In this document: positions 6,447-14,197 of the stretch, piece after piece
How the letters are laid out: the number at the start of each line of letters is the position of its first letter
Numbering within the stretch: the first letter of the stretch is position 1
From: CAWHPS01 sp963831235
Lineage (GTDB): Bacteria > Fibrobacterota > OXYB2-FULL-49-7 > JAEUSG01
Length of the DNA: 27,211 nucleotides
Assembly (NCBI GenBank): GCA_963831235.1
Contig: CAWHPS010000023.1
Span: forward strand, 1-27,211
Direction of reading: 5' to 3'
The notes under the pieces: generated by a model
What the model was told of the DNA's origin: nothing
Databases searched by the model: none
What the model saw: only the letters and a program-made list of their open reading frames with translations
Translations under genes and position numbers: made by a program

Positions 6447-8954
6447 ATGTTAAAACAAAAAATTGAATATGGAATAGATCTTGGCACCACGAATTCGGCC
6501 ATTTGCCGGTTTGAAAAGGGCAAGGTCAGGCTTATAAAAAGCGAAAGGCTCCAGAAAGACACAACACCTTCCTGTATTCATTATACCAAACGCGGGCAGC
6601 TTCTTGTAGGTGATGCAGCATTGAGCAGGCTAGCAATTGATCCGGACAACACCAAGATTGAATTCAAGCGCACAATGGGAACAGAGGTCACTTACTTTTT
6701 TCCCAACATAAACAAGGCGTACACATCAGAGGAACTCTCCTCCGAAATATTAAAGAAGCTGAAATCTTATGTTAAGGACGACGAATTTTCTTCGGTGGTC
6801 ATCACAGTTCCGGCTGATTTTGACCAGGTGCAGATCCAGGCAACCCAGAAAGCGGCTGAACTTGCCGGCTTCGAATACTGCGAATTGCTCCAGGAACCCA
6901 TTGCTGCATCCCTTGCCTATCTTCTTGAAGAAGAGAATGTGGGCGGCCACTGGCTGGTGTTTGATATTGGCGGTGGTACTTTTGATGTGGCCCTAATGAA
7001 TGCTGAACGAGGGATTGTGAAGGTCGTTGACATAGCTGGCGATAATTATCTCGGCGGCAAGAACATGGACTTGCTTATTGTTGACGAGCTAATTATTCCT
7101 CATATAAAAAAGAACTTCAAGATCGACCGTCTTTTATCCGAACCCGCTAGAAAGAAACGGCTCCAAAGCATTTGGAAGAAATATGCCGAGCAGTATAAAA
7201 TACAGCTCTCCTCTGAAACCAAGGCACTCCTTGAATCCGACGACCCTTCGGTGATTCAGGACGACGAAGGCAACGACATTGACATCTGCGTGGAGGTCGA
7301 ACGCGGGCAGTTCGAGGAATTAATCAAACCTCTTGTTGACAGATCCATCGACATTACCCGCAAGCTTGTGGCTCGCAATCAGCTTAAAACAAATGATCTC
7401 AAGACAATCCTCCTCATTGGCGGGCCCACATACATTCCATATATAAGAGACCGCATACAAAAAGAGATAAACGACAATATCAACGTTAATATAGATCCCA
7501 TGACTGCCGTTACGATCGGTGCGGCTTTGTATGCCTCCACGAAAACAGTCCCAATTAGTGCTCAGAAGCGCGACTTTACAAAGCCGCAACTTATTCTAGA
7601 ATATCCGCAGACTACTGTTTTAAAGGAAGTGGATATTACCATCAAAGTGGACATGACCAGATCTCAGGGGCAGATATCCGGTAATCTGTTTGCCGAGGTC
7701 AATCGTTCGGACCAGGAATGGAGTTCATCCCGGATGGAGATGACAGATAATAAGCTTGTAGTCCATCTCCAACTCCTCGAAAACACAACTAATTTCTTTA
7801 CCATCCAATTGTTTGACAGTGCCGGAAACAAACTGCCCTGCGAGCCGAATGCTTTTTCATTGCTGCATGGTTTCGAGATATCCAATCCACCCCTGCCTCA
7901 CGATATATGCGTTGAAGCGGATACGGATCAATTAGGCCATACGATTATTCCCCTTTTGTTAAAAGGGCAGAAATTACCTGCGGTGGGCAAGAAGATATTC
8001 AAAACCAAATCAATTCTCCGTGCGTCAACAGCCGAAGATGTATTCAGCATCATTGTCAGGGAAGGAGAAATGAATACCAGGCCGATTCGTAACATAATGG
8101 TGGGTGCCATAACAATTACTGGTGCTGATTTATCCCATACCGTGCCCAAAGACAGCACGGTTGAAATCACAATTAAAATGGACGAGTCTCGGCGTGTTAA
8201 TGTCACGGCTTATTTTCCTGATATTGATGAAACAATACAGAATGTGCTTGAAACGTCTTTTCGCACAGGCCTTATTGACCAGGATCAGGTTAAAGGTGAA
8301 ATAGAAAAGGAACTTATGCGTCTTGAGCGGATTAAAAAGATTTCAAACAATACAGGACATGTTTTTGAACATGAATTACTTGAAATCGAAGCCTCACTTA
8401 CTGAAACGAAACATCTTAACCAACAACGCGAAGGTGATGCTGACAGTGGTTTTGGTATCCGAAACAGGCTCAATGAACTTCAGATAAGGATTGATGATAT
8501 CGAGAAAAAGCTTGAATGGAAGGTAATGGAGTTCGACCTTAATGAGACATACAAACATGCAAAAAAGATTGTTGATATTTTCGGAACAGCTGAACATAAA
8601 AAGGCTCTGGCTGATCTTGGTGATGCAATGGATTCCGCGCTCAAGAGCAGGCATGTCCCGGCGGTTAAAAATGTTACCCAACAGTTGAGTGAAATACGGA
8701 ACACGATCCTTGTCGCACAGCCCGGTTTCTGGATTTCAATATTGAATAATATCAACGCCACTTTTGCCAATATACAATGGATTGATTCTTTAAAAGCCAA
8801 GACACTGGTTGATCAGGGGAAGGCAATATTAAACACCAGTTTTTCTTTGAAGGATGTTCAGAGAATCGTAAGGGAGCTCTGGAACATGATGACTGTTGAG
8901 GAAAAGGAAAAGACGCAAAAGGTAAGGCCGGATATTCCGTTTTACAAGATATAG
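6447..8954 (+). CDS. Divergent long Hsp70-family protein
   Basis: An 835-residue ATP-dependent chaperone-like protein, about 200 residues longer than DnaK. The N-terminal ATPase domain (about 1-370) is intact: phosphate-1 GIDLGTTNSAI (9-19), connect-1 EPIAASLAY (150-158), phosphate-2 FDIGGGTFDVALM (172-184) and the adenosine motif LIGGPTYIP (323-331). The usual DVLLLDV interdomain linker is not visible; instead a lysine-rich stretch leads into beta-rich sequence (about 380-610) and a long helical C-terminus (about 610-835) with no EEVD-like end. It therefore belongs to the Hsp70-like group with a replaced substrate domain, not housekeeping DnaK. An AAGGA ribosome site lies 8 bases before the ATG. 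No dnaJ is nearby. The paired membrane protein upstream suggests a specialised client or location. Family call is very secure; client unknown. Confidence 0.93.
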   Translation: MLKQKIEYGIDLGTTNSAICRFEKGKVRLIKSERLQKDTTPSCIHYTKRGQLLVGDAALSRLAIDPDNTKIEFKRTMGTEVTYFFPNINKAYTSEELSSEILKKLKSYVKDDEFSSVVITVPADFDQVQIQATQKAAELAGFEYCELLQEPIAASLAYLLEEENVGGHWLVFDIGGGTFDVALMNAERGIVKVVDIAGDNYLGGKNMDLLIVDELIIPHIKKNFKIDRLLSEPARKKRLQSIWKKYAEQYKIQLSSETKALLESDDPSVIQDDEGNDIDICVEVERGQFEELIKPLVDRSIDITRKLVARNQLKTNDLKTILLIGGPTYIPYIRDRIQKEINDNINVNIDPMTAVTIGAALYASTKTVPISAQKRDFTKPQLILEYPQTTVLKEVDITIKVDMTRSQGQISGNLFAEVNRSDQEWSSSRMEMTDNKLVVHLQLLENTTNFFTIQLFDSAGNKLPCEPNAFSLLHGFEISNPPLPHDICVEADTDQLGHTIIPLLLKGQKLPAVGKKIFKTKSILRASTAEDVFSIIVREGEMNTRPIRNIMVGAITITGADLSHTVPKDSTVEITIKMDESRRVNVTAYFPDIDETIQNVLETSFRTGLIDQDQVKGEIEKELMRLERIKKISNNTGHVFEHELLEIEASLTETKHLNQQREGDADSGFGIRNRLNELQIRIDDIEKKLEWKVMEFDLNETYKHAKKIVDIFGTAEHKKALADLGDAMDSALKSRHVPAVKNVTQQLSEIRNTILVAQPGFWISILNNINATFANIQWIDSLKAKTLVDQGKAILNTSFSLKDVQRIVRELWNMMTVEEKEKTQKVRPDIPFYKI

Positions 8955-9110
8955 TTTTAAGAATAAGCGCATTAGCCTGAAATGTTTGACAAACCAACAA
9001 GGTTATCGAGACATATTTGTCCAGTATTGCATAAATAGTAGCCATTATTGTCTATTGCTGTTCGTGTAACTTTTTTACTAACAAACGTTTACCCCTGTAA
9101 TATACCCGGC

Positions 9111-9139
9111 ACTCCACTTGCTTCTCCTGATAGTGGAGT
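9111..9139 (+). promoter_or_regulatory. Hairpin that encloses the ribosome binding site of the receiver-STAS gene
   Basis: ACTCCACT (9111-9118) and AGTGGAGT (9132-9139) form a perfect 8-bp stem with a 13-base loop. The right arm contains GGAG (9135-9138), which is the Shine-Dalgarno for ATG 9145. If the hairpin forms in the mRNA, the ribosome site is buried. The loop also holds a pyrimidine stretch (CTTCTCCT, 9121-9128) able to pair with AGGAG. Confidence 0.45.
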
Positions 9140-9144
9140 CAATT

Positions 9145-9936
9145 ATGGAAAATCCAAACAAAAAGAAAGCCCTGATAGTTGACGAAAGCATCACACAGCG
9201 CAAAACAATCATTTCCTATATTAAAGCAAATTTTGACTGCACTGATTGCGGGACCACAACCGAAGCCCTTCACCTTCTTCATGAACATTATTACGACATC
9301 GTCATCACTGAAATGGAATTTTCAAAGAATATTGACAATGATTTCCTGTCAAGTATCAAAGGGATTCAGAGCAATGTAAGGATACTTATGATGACCAGGA
9401 ATCCTGATGAAGCAGCTGTTATCAACGCTGTTAAGAACGAAATTGACGCTATATTGGTCAAGCCCATCACCCCAAAAACCCTTTTCAGCAAGATACAGGA
9501 ACTTCTTTGCATTGATTTTATGCCAAGGAAAACATTCGCCATTATAGCAAGCCTTGCAATGCGCATTCAAAAGGTCGGCCATTATGCCATTATTTCTCTT
9601 TTCGGGCGCCTTGTTTCCTCCACATTCCCCAACCTTAAAGCTGGCATCAGTAACCTTCTTAAACGTGGTGTAAAAAATATCGCGCTTAATATGGACAAAC
9701 TTACTGAAATTGATCAGCATGGTTTCAGGTTTTTAATGCAGACATTCAAATATCTTAAGCAGCTTTCCGGTTCTCTTTGCATTTTTAATGTAGCCAATAT
9801 CATGTCACTTCTTGCTTCAAGCACTGAACTTATGAGCAATGTACCGATTTACATTGAAGAGAACGAGTTTAAGGCCAATATCCTGAAGGAAATTGCAGGA
9901 AGCATGTCCTATCCCCACCGTGAGAAGAGAATCTGA
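9145..9936 (+). CDS. Receiver domain fused to STAS domain, both lacking the usual phosphosite
   Basis: I start at ATG 9145 (GGAG 6-7 bases upstream) rather than TTG 9118, giving 263 residues. Residues 6-122 form a CheY-like receiver: IVDES holds the acidic pair (D13, E14), then T84 in LMMTRNPD and K106 in LVKPI. The phosphoacceptor position in YDIVITEME is Glu (E56), not Asp, so normal phosphorylation should not occur and the fold may be locked in an active-like state. Residues about 147-245 form a STAS domain of the anti-sigma-antagonist type; its DSSG motif reads DQHG (190-193), so the phosphorylatable Ser is also missing. STAS proteins normally bind anti-sigma kinases or assemble signalling complexes. 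A protein with two STAS domains lies about 3.5 kb away. Domain calls are good; the pathway is unknown. Confidence 0.8.
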   Translation: MENPNKKKALIVDESITQRKTIISYIKANFDCTDCGTTTEALHLLHEHYYDIVITEMEFSKNIDNDFLSSIKGIQSNVRILMMTRNPDEAAVINAVKNEIDAILVKPITPKTLFSKIQELLCIDFMPRKTFAIIASLAMRIQKVGHYAIISLFGRLVSSTFPNLKAGISNLLKRGVKNIALNMDKLTEIDQHGFRFLMQTFKYLKQLSGSLCIFNVANIMSLLASSTELMSNVPIYIEENEFKANILKEIAGSMSYPHREKRI

Positions 9937-9996
9937 TTGGACTGGATTTTGAATCTGATCTGGAACTATTTTATACATCGAATCGGATCAAAATCC
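9929..9996 (+). promoter_or_regulatory. Three 10-bp direct repeats and a dyad before the ferredoxin gene
   Basis: GAATCTGATT (9929-9938), GAATCTGATC (9951-9960) and GAATCGGATC (9980-9989) are near-identical direct repeats. Overlapping them, GGATTTTGA (9944-9952) and TCAAAATCC (9988-9996) form a perfect 9-bp inverted repeat with a 35-base loop. The first repeat overlaps the stop of the receiver-STAS gene. The cluster ends 5 bases before the ferredoxin ATG, so it could bind a regulator or form a leader hairpin. The ferredoxin has no strong ribosome site. Confidence 0.35.
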
Positions 9997-10001
9997 ATAC
10001 A

Positions 10002-10196
10002 ATGAAACCAAAAGTCACCATAAAACTCGACCGATACAGTACGGAATGCTTAAGCTGCGCAGGATGTGTCGCAGTCTGCGAGACCGGTGCGCTTCATATG
10101 GCTGATCTTACCCTTGAAATCGACAGACAAAAATGTAATTCATGTGGACGCTGCATAGTTTTCTGCCCGGTTGAGGCGCTTATTTATGAGTCTTAA
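10002..10196 (+). CDS. Small 2x[4Fe-4S] ferredoxin
   Basis: A 64-residue cytosolic electron carrier with two cysteine clusters: CLSCAGCVAVC (near residues 16-27) and CNSCGRCIVFCP (near 45-57). Each has the CxxCxxC...C spacing of a [4Fe-4S] ferredoxin. The second cluster keeps the Pro after the last Cys; the first has Glu there (CETGA). The stop overlaps the start of the following flavoprotein gene by 11 bp, so the two are probably translationally coupled. Geranylgeranyl-reductase-type enzymes often take electrons from a dedicated ferredoxin, so this is the likely electron donor. Repeats just upstream may control it. Confidence 0.9.
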   Translation: MKPKVTIKLDRYSTECLSCAGCVAVCETGALHMADLTLEIDRQKCNSCGRCIVFCPVEALIYES

Positions 10197-11377
10197 GAAG
10201 AAATACGATATAATTGTGGCCGGAGCCGGTCCTGCCGGATCTGTTGCGGCTGAACGGGCCGCGCGTCTTGGCATGACGGTCCTCCTGATGCGAAAAACGC
10301 AGGACCGTGGGACTGCCCGTACGTTGCGCTGAATTATCAGGGTTTGAGCATGAAATCGCAAACTTCATTCCTCTTGACAATAAATTTATCTGCAACCGGA
10401 TAGGCTGTTGCGAGGTAATAGCACCCTGCGGTAAATCATACAAACAATTTCTTTTTCACAAACCCCTCATGTTACACAGGGATATATTTGATCTCGCGCT
10501 TTTTCACCAGGCTATTGAACGGGGTGCACACGGTATTACTGGGGCGGAGGTGGAAGGTGTGGAACTGGCAAGGGATCGCAGGGTCACCTTTGCTAAAATT
10601 AAAATCCACGGGCAGACACAGAAGATAGGCTGCGATTTCCTTATTGGTGCCGACGGTGTTGAATCCATGGTCGGACGTTTTGTAGGCATGTCAACTGCTT
10701 GTCCTCCAACCGAAGCTTATTCATGTCTGGAATACCGCATGGAGGGGAACTTTGCGCCGGATACCATATCCTTTTATGTGGGAAGCAAAGCTGCGCCTGA
10801 CGGATATATCTGGATATTTCCAAAGAGGGAAGGGCTTGCAAATGTAGGGGTGGCCCTAATACGTAAGAAGAAGAATGGATTCGCGTCCCCGCAGGTGCTT
10901 CTTGATGACTTCATAAGACGTAACTTCCCCCAGGCAAGGATTGTTGAAAGAATAGCGGGGGGTATTCCTCTTGATGGAGGGCTTAAAACAACAGTGAACA
11001 GCAATACTGTGCTTATAGGAGATGCCGCCCATCATGCCAATCCTTTTTCAGGTGGCGGCATAATGAACAGCATGGAGGATGCCGAACTCCTAATTCAAAC
11101 ATTGTTTTCTTTTGTCAAGGAAGGTAAAGCGCATCGACTTTCAAATTATCAAAAAATCTATTACGATAAATACGGCAGGATTTTAAAGTGGCAGCGTGTT
11201 GCAAGGAATCTTTTTTACAGCCTTGATGACGATAAAATCGACAAACTTTTTGCAAATGTGAAAAAGAACCTGAAATCTGATCACTTTGATGGGACTCAGT
11301 TCGAACAGGCGGCAAAAGGTGCTTTTATAAGGCTCATGCCCACTCTAATTACCCGTATAAGACACCTTTTCGGGTAG
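10186..11377 (+). CDS. Geranylgeranyl-reductase-family FAD oxidoreductase, split by a one-base frameshift
   Basis: These flavoproteins reduce isoprenoid double bonds, for example in menaquinone or phytyl side chains. The first frame (10186 to TGA at 10330-10332) holds the FAD-binding opening DIIVAGAGPAGSVAAERAA with GxGxxG. The rest lies in the next frame (10307-11377) and starts with the family block GLPVRCAE, then LIGADGVESMVGR, YIWIFPKREGLANVGVALI and GDAAHHANPFSGGGI. Skipping one base near 10289-10297, for example c10291 or one A of the run 10293-10297, joins VLLM directly to EKRR or RKRR and GLPVRCAE, giving 396 residues, the normal length. Nothing else is damaged. A sequencing error or very recent mutation is more likely than an old pseudogene. 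If real, the 10307 frame alone lacks the FAD dinucleotide motif and could not work. The gene overlaps the ferredoxin by 11 bp. Confidence 0.85.
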
Positions 11378-11400
11378 CTTTTTTATCCCTTTACAACCTG

Positions 11401-12255
11401 TTACTCCTTGCTTGTGTAAAACTTTCTTAATATAGCGTTGCGGGAAGGGTGCTTTAACCTTTTTATGGCTCGTTCCTTTATCTGCCTGATACGCTCGCGT
11501 GTGAGACCGTATTTCGCCGCAATCTCTTCGAGTGTATGGCTGCGTTCGCAGTCGATCCCATAGTAAAGCCGCAGCACCTCGGCTTCCCGTCTTTTAAGCG
11601 TTCCAAGAAGTTCGGATATCTCGTTGCTTAAGAAATAACCATCAATGTTTTCGTCCGGTGAAGGGGTCTGCTCGTTGCTTATAAGATCCAGAAGCGTACC
11701 ATCGTCTTCATTGTCGAAAGGCGAGTCCAAAGAACTGTGGCCCGAGCCGATGGCAAATGCTTCTCGCACATCACTTTCGTCAATCTTAAGGTATTTGGCG
11801 ATCTCATCGCTTGTGGGGAAACGCTTCAGTTGCTGCTCGAGCTTGTTTACAATCTTGCCAATGTTGTGTATGGTGCTGACACGGTTGAGTGGCAGTTTCA
11901 TGATGCGGGACTGCTCTGACATGGCCTGAAGAATGGCCTGACGAATCCACCATACTGCGTATGAGATGAACTTATAGCCTTTTGTCTCATCAAACCTTTT
12001 AGCAGCTCTTATAAGACCGATATTTCCTTCGTTTACAAGATCAGAAAGGGGCATGCCCTGGTTTCTGTAATTGGAGGCAACAGACACAACAAAGCGGAGA
12101 TTGGCCTCCACCAGCTTTTTCATGGCTGGTTCATCGCCCTTTTTAACGAGGATGATCAGATCGTGCTCTTCCTGCCTTTTTAATGGTTTGAATTTTGCAA
12201 TCTCTTTAAGATAGACATTGAAGGAATGTTCGTTTTCAGGTGTAAAACTCTGCAT
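11401..12255 (-). CDS. rpoD: RNA polymerase sigma-70 factor, short RpoD/SigA type
   Basis: This 284-residue sigma factor directs RNA polymerase to promoters. Region 1.2 is represented by YLKEIAKFKPLKRQEEHDL (15-33). Region 2 covers about 45-118, with NLRFVVSVASNYRNQGMPLS, DLVNEGNIGLIRAAKRFDE and the -10-reading YKFISYAVWWIRQAI. Region 3 follows, then region 4.2 with the helix-turn-helix LEEIAAKYGLTRERIRQI near 240-257. There is no long region 1.1, as in the primary sigma factors of Bacteroidetes, Chlorobi and Fibrobacter, so it may be the housekeeping sigma; a group 2 sigma is the alternative. An AAAGGA lies about 9 bases upstream of the ATG. It converges with the flavoprotein gene, 23 bp apart. 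dnaG, a common operon partner of rpoD, lies 2 kb away on the other strand. Confidence 0.9.
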   Translation of the reverse strand: MQSFTPENEHSFNVYLKEIAKFKPLKRQEEHDLIILVKKGDEPAMKKLVEANLRFVVSVASNYRNQGMPLSDLVNEGNIGLIRAAKRFDETKGYKFISYAVWWIRQAILQAMSEQSRIMKLPLNRVSTIHNIGKIVNKLEQQLKRFPTSDEIAKYLKIDESDVREAFAIGSGHSSLDSPFDNEDDGTLLDLISNEQTPSPDENIDGYFLSNEISELLGTLKRREAEVLRLYYGIDCERSHTLEEIAAKYGLTRERIRQIKERAIKRLKHPSRNAILRKFYTSKE

Positions 12256-12493
12256 AATATCATTCCTTTATTTTATGTTGATAAATTGATGCCATTAAAG
12301 CAATAATATGATTCACTTTCAGGTTTTAATAACTGGTAAACCTTAAAAATAATAAATTTATCTGGAAAAATCATTATGTTTTTAATGAATCTGCAATTAT
12401 TTATTAAAATCCCTTTAAAAATGAATAAAAAGGCAGTTATTTTATTAACTCTTTTGATTTTTATTGTTACGATATAGCATATTTAACTTAACT
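12256..12493. other. AT-rich divergent spacer between sigma factor and acyltransferase
   Basis: This 238-bp stretch is very AT-rich and must carry the promoters for both genes. Many TATAAT-like words occur by composition alone, so none is assigned. The AT richness continues into the first 330 bases of the acyltransferase gene. No hairpin, RNA gene or small open frame stands out. Confidence 0.4.
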
Positions 12494-13393
12494 ATGTTTA
12501 TTAAACTCTTTAAATTTATCTCCTTAATTCTTATTCGAATCCCTATTCCGATAATGAATCTCATAACAATATTCATGGGTAATTTTTTCTATTATATTGC
12601 TCCTTTAAGAAAAAAAGTCATTTTGCTTCAAATCAAAGGGACAATCGGTAGGGAAATGACTGAAAAAGAAATAAGGCTCCTTGTTAAGCAAAATTATATT
12701 CATTATGCCTGTGTTATTTTCGAATCAATCATTTTATTTTCAATTGACTTGAAGAATTCAGATTATTTTGATAAACATTTTACTGCACCAAATGGGCATC
12801 TTTTAAAAAAGGCTCTGGGCAAACAAAAGGGAGTAATCTTAATCGGTGGGCATGTGGGTTTCTGGGAGGCCATTGGCGCCTACTGCGTGCATAACGCGGC
12901 GCCGGTAACAGTTGCCGTTAAACTTATGAAGAACGGTTTTGTGCAGGCCATGAGGGAAGAGATGCAGTCCCATCCTGACATGCATCTTGTTGACAGCCGC
13001 ATGGGGAGGCATAGAATTATTGCCATGCTTAATGCTCTTCGTCGCAAGGAGATTGTCGGAATATTCCTGGATCAATTCAGGCATGGAGAGGGTTTTACGA
13101 AATTTTTAGGTGAAGATGCAAGGACCAATTCATCCGCATTTGTTCTTTGGCGCAAGACCTGCGCGTCCGTCATTCTGATCCATGTGATAAGAAAGAAGTT
13201 CGGCGAATATGTTATTGATATAAAGGAAGCAGATCCTCCTGATATTTCCGGGATATCTGATGAACAGGAACAAATAAGAATGGTTAACACTTATTTTAAT
13301 GACTTAATAGGGAATGTGATTAGAAAACATCCTGAACAATGGTTTTGGGCTCACAGGCGGTTTAAAGACAACCCTGCATTTAGATATGATTGA
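12494..13393 (+). CDS. Lysophospholipid/lipid A acyltransferase (LpxL/HtrB family)
   Basis: An inner-membrane acyltransferase that would add a secondary acyl chain to lipid A or a related lipid. With the ATG at 12494 it is 299 residues; an upstream TTG at 12464 would add ten, and neither has a good ribosome site. A hydrophobic N-terminus (about 1-35) anchors it. The catalytic HX4(D/E) motif is GGHVGFWE (H120, E125). It is followed by GIFLDQ near 185 and PEQWFWAHRRFK near the C-terminus, all diagnostic for LpxL/LpxM-type enzymes. This supports an LPS-bearing outer membrane. The gene is monocistronic and converges with the dual-STAS gene, 18 bp away. The first third is much more AT-rich than the rest, but the reading frame is continuous. 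Which acyl position it modifies cannot be told. Confidence 0.87.
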   Translation: MFIKLFKFISLILIRIPIPIMNLITIFMGNFFYYIAPLRKKVILLQIKGTIGREMTEKEIRLLVKQNYIHYACVIFESIILFSIDLKNSDYFDKHFTAPNGHLLKKALGKQKGVILIGGHVGFWEAIGAYCVHNAAPVTVAVKLMKNGFVQAMREEMQSHPDMHLVDSRMGRHRIIAMLNALRRKEIVGIFLDQFRHGEGFTKFLGEDARTNSSAFVLWRKTCASVILIHVIRKKFGEYVIDIKEADPPDISGISDEQEQIRMVNTYFNDLIGNVIRKHPEQWFWAHRRFKDNPAFRYD

Positions 13394-13411
13394 TGGCCTG
13401 GTAAAGAAGAA

Positions 13412-14086
13412 CTAGTCCCACTCCTTGAGTGCTTCTTCGCGCGATGGGTAGACATGTATAACGGAATTAAGGCTGTTGACATCCAGGATATGACGTAGAG
13501 ATTCGCTTGCGCCAAAGAACCGGAAGTCGGCTTTGCCTTCCCGCATAAGTTTGATGAGCCTGATAATTACCCCGACGCCAAGACTGTCGATATATGTGAT
13601 GCCGCTCATGTCTATCAGCATGCGATTGCGATCAGCAATAATCTTGTTTATGATGTTAAGGAACATTCCCGAATCCTGAGAGGAATCTATGGAGCCCGCG
13701 AATTTGTATATGCCAATGCTGTCGATAACCTCAAAATCAACTTTAAGTCCCTCTTTGGGTTTTTTTTTGGAATCCTTTACATGGCGCGACGGTTCAGCAT
13801 CCTCAAATATCAGGAACTGGGTCAGGTTCATGAAATCGAACATCTTGTGAACGTGTTCGTTGACGTTACGCAAAACAAACAAACGTTTCTGTTTGGAAAA
13901 TCGGTTTGTAAGGTTAACAATAGCCCCAATGGTGCGACTTTCTATTATTTTGCATTCTGAAAGGTTGAGGATCATCCCGCCTTTGGGTGAATTTTCAAGA
14001 AAGTCCATGCCTGTTTTCATGAGCTGTACAGGAAAATCAGGCGCTTTAATGTCCTGTACGCGGATTATTTTATCAGATTCATTCAT
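13412..14086 (-). CDS. Tandem STAS-domain protein (anti-sigma factor antagonist-like)
   Basis: A 224-residue cytosolic protein made of two STAS domains, about 8-98 and 115-224, joined by a lysine-rich linker (SKKKPKEG). The second is classical: MLIDMSGITYIDSLGVGVII. The Ser phosphorylated in SpoIIAA (second Ser of DSSG) is Leu here (D167-S168-L169-G170), although the first Ser remains. In the first domain the matching site is E49-S50-R51. Both domains therefore appear insensitive to the usual anti-sigma kinase. Such proteins bind RsbW/SpoIIAB-like kinases or build larger signalling assemblies. No partner kinase or phosphatase is adjacent. The receiver-STAS protein at 9145-9936 also lacks its Ser, so the two may work in one pathway, but they are not linked in an operon. 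No strong ribosome site precedes the ATG. Confidence 0.8.
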   Translation of the reverse strand: MNESDKIIRVQDIKAPDFPVQLMKTGMDFLENSPKGGMILNLSECKIIESRTIGAIVNLTNRFSKQKRLFVLRNVNEHVHKMFDFMNLTQFLIFEDAEPSRHVKDSKKKPKEGLKVDFEVIDSIGIYKFAGSIDSSQDSGMFLNIINKIIADRNRMLIDMSGITYIDSLGVGVIIRLIKLMREGKADFRFFGASESLRHILDVNSLNSVIHVYPSREEALKEWD

Positions 14087-14197
14087 AAAGGTAAAATAAA
14101 ATAATCACACTCTGTTATGGAAAGATTTATTTGCAATTTGATCCGGTTGTGAAACATAATTATTTTAAGCCAGTAGTTAATATGTAAAACCAAAAGG

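Noticed and set aside
10330..10332. The in-frame TGA of the flavoprotein as a selenocysteine codon
   Set aside because: Family sequence after the break is in another frame, so reading through the TGA would not restore the protein. No selenocysteine insertion hairpin was seen either.
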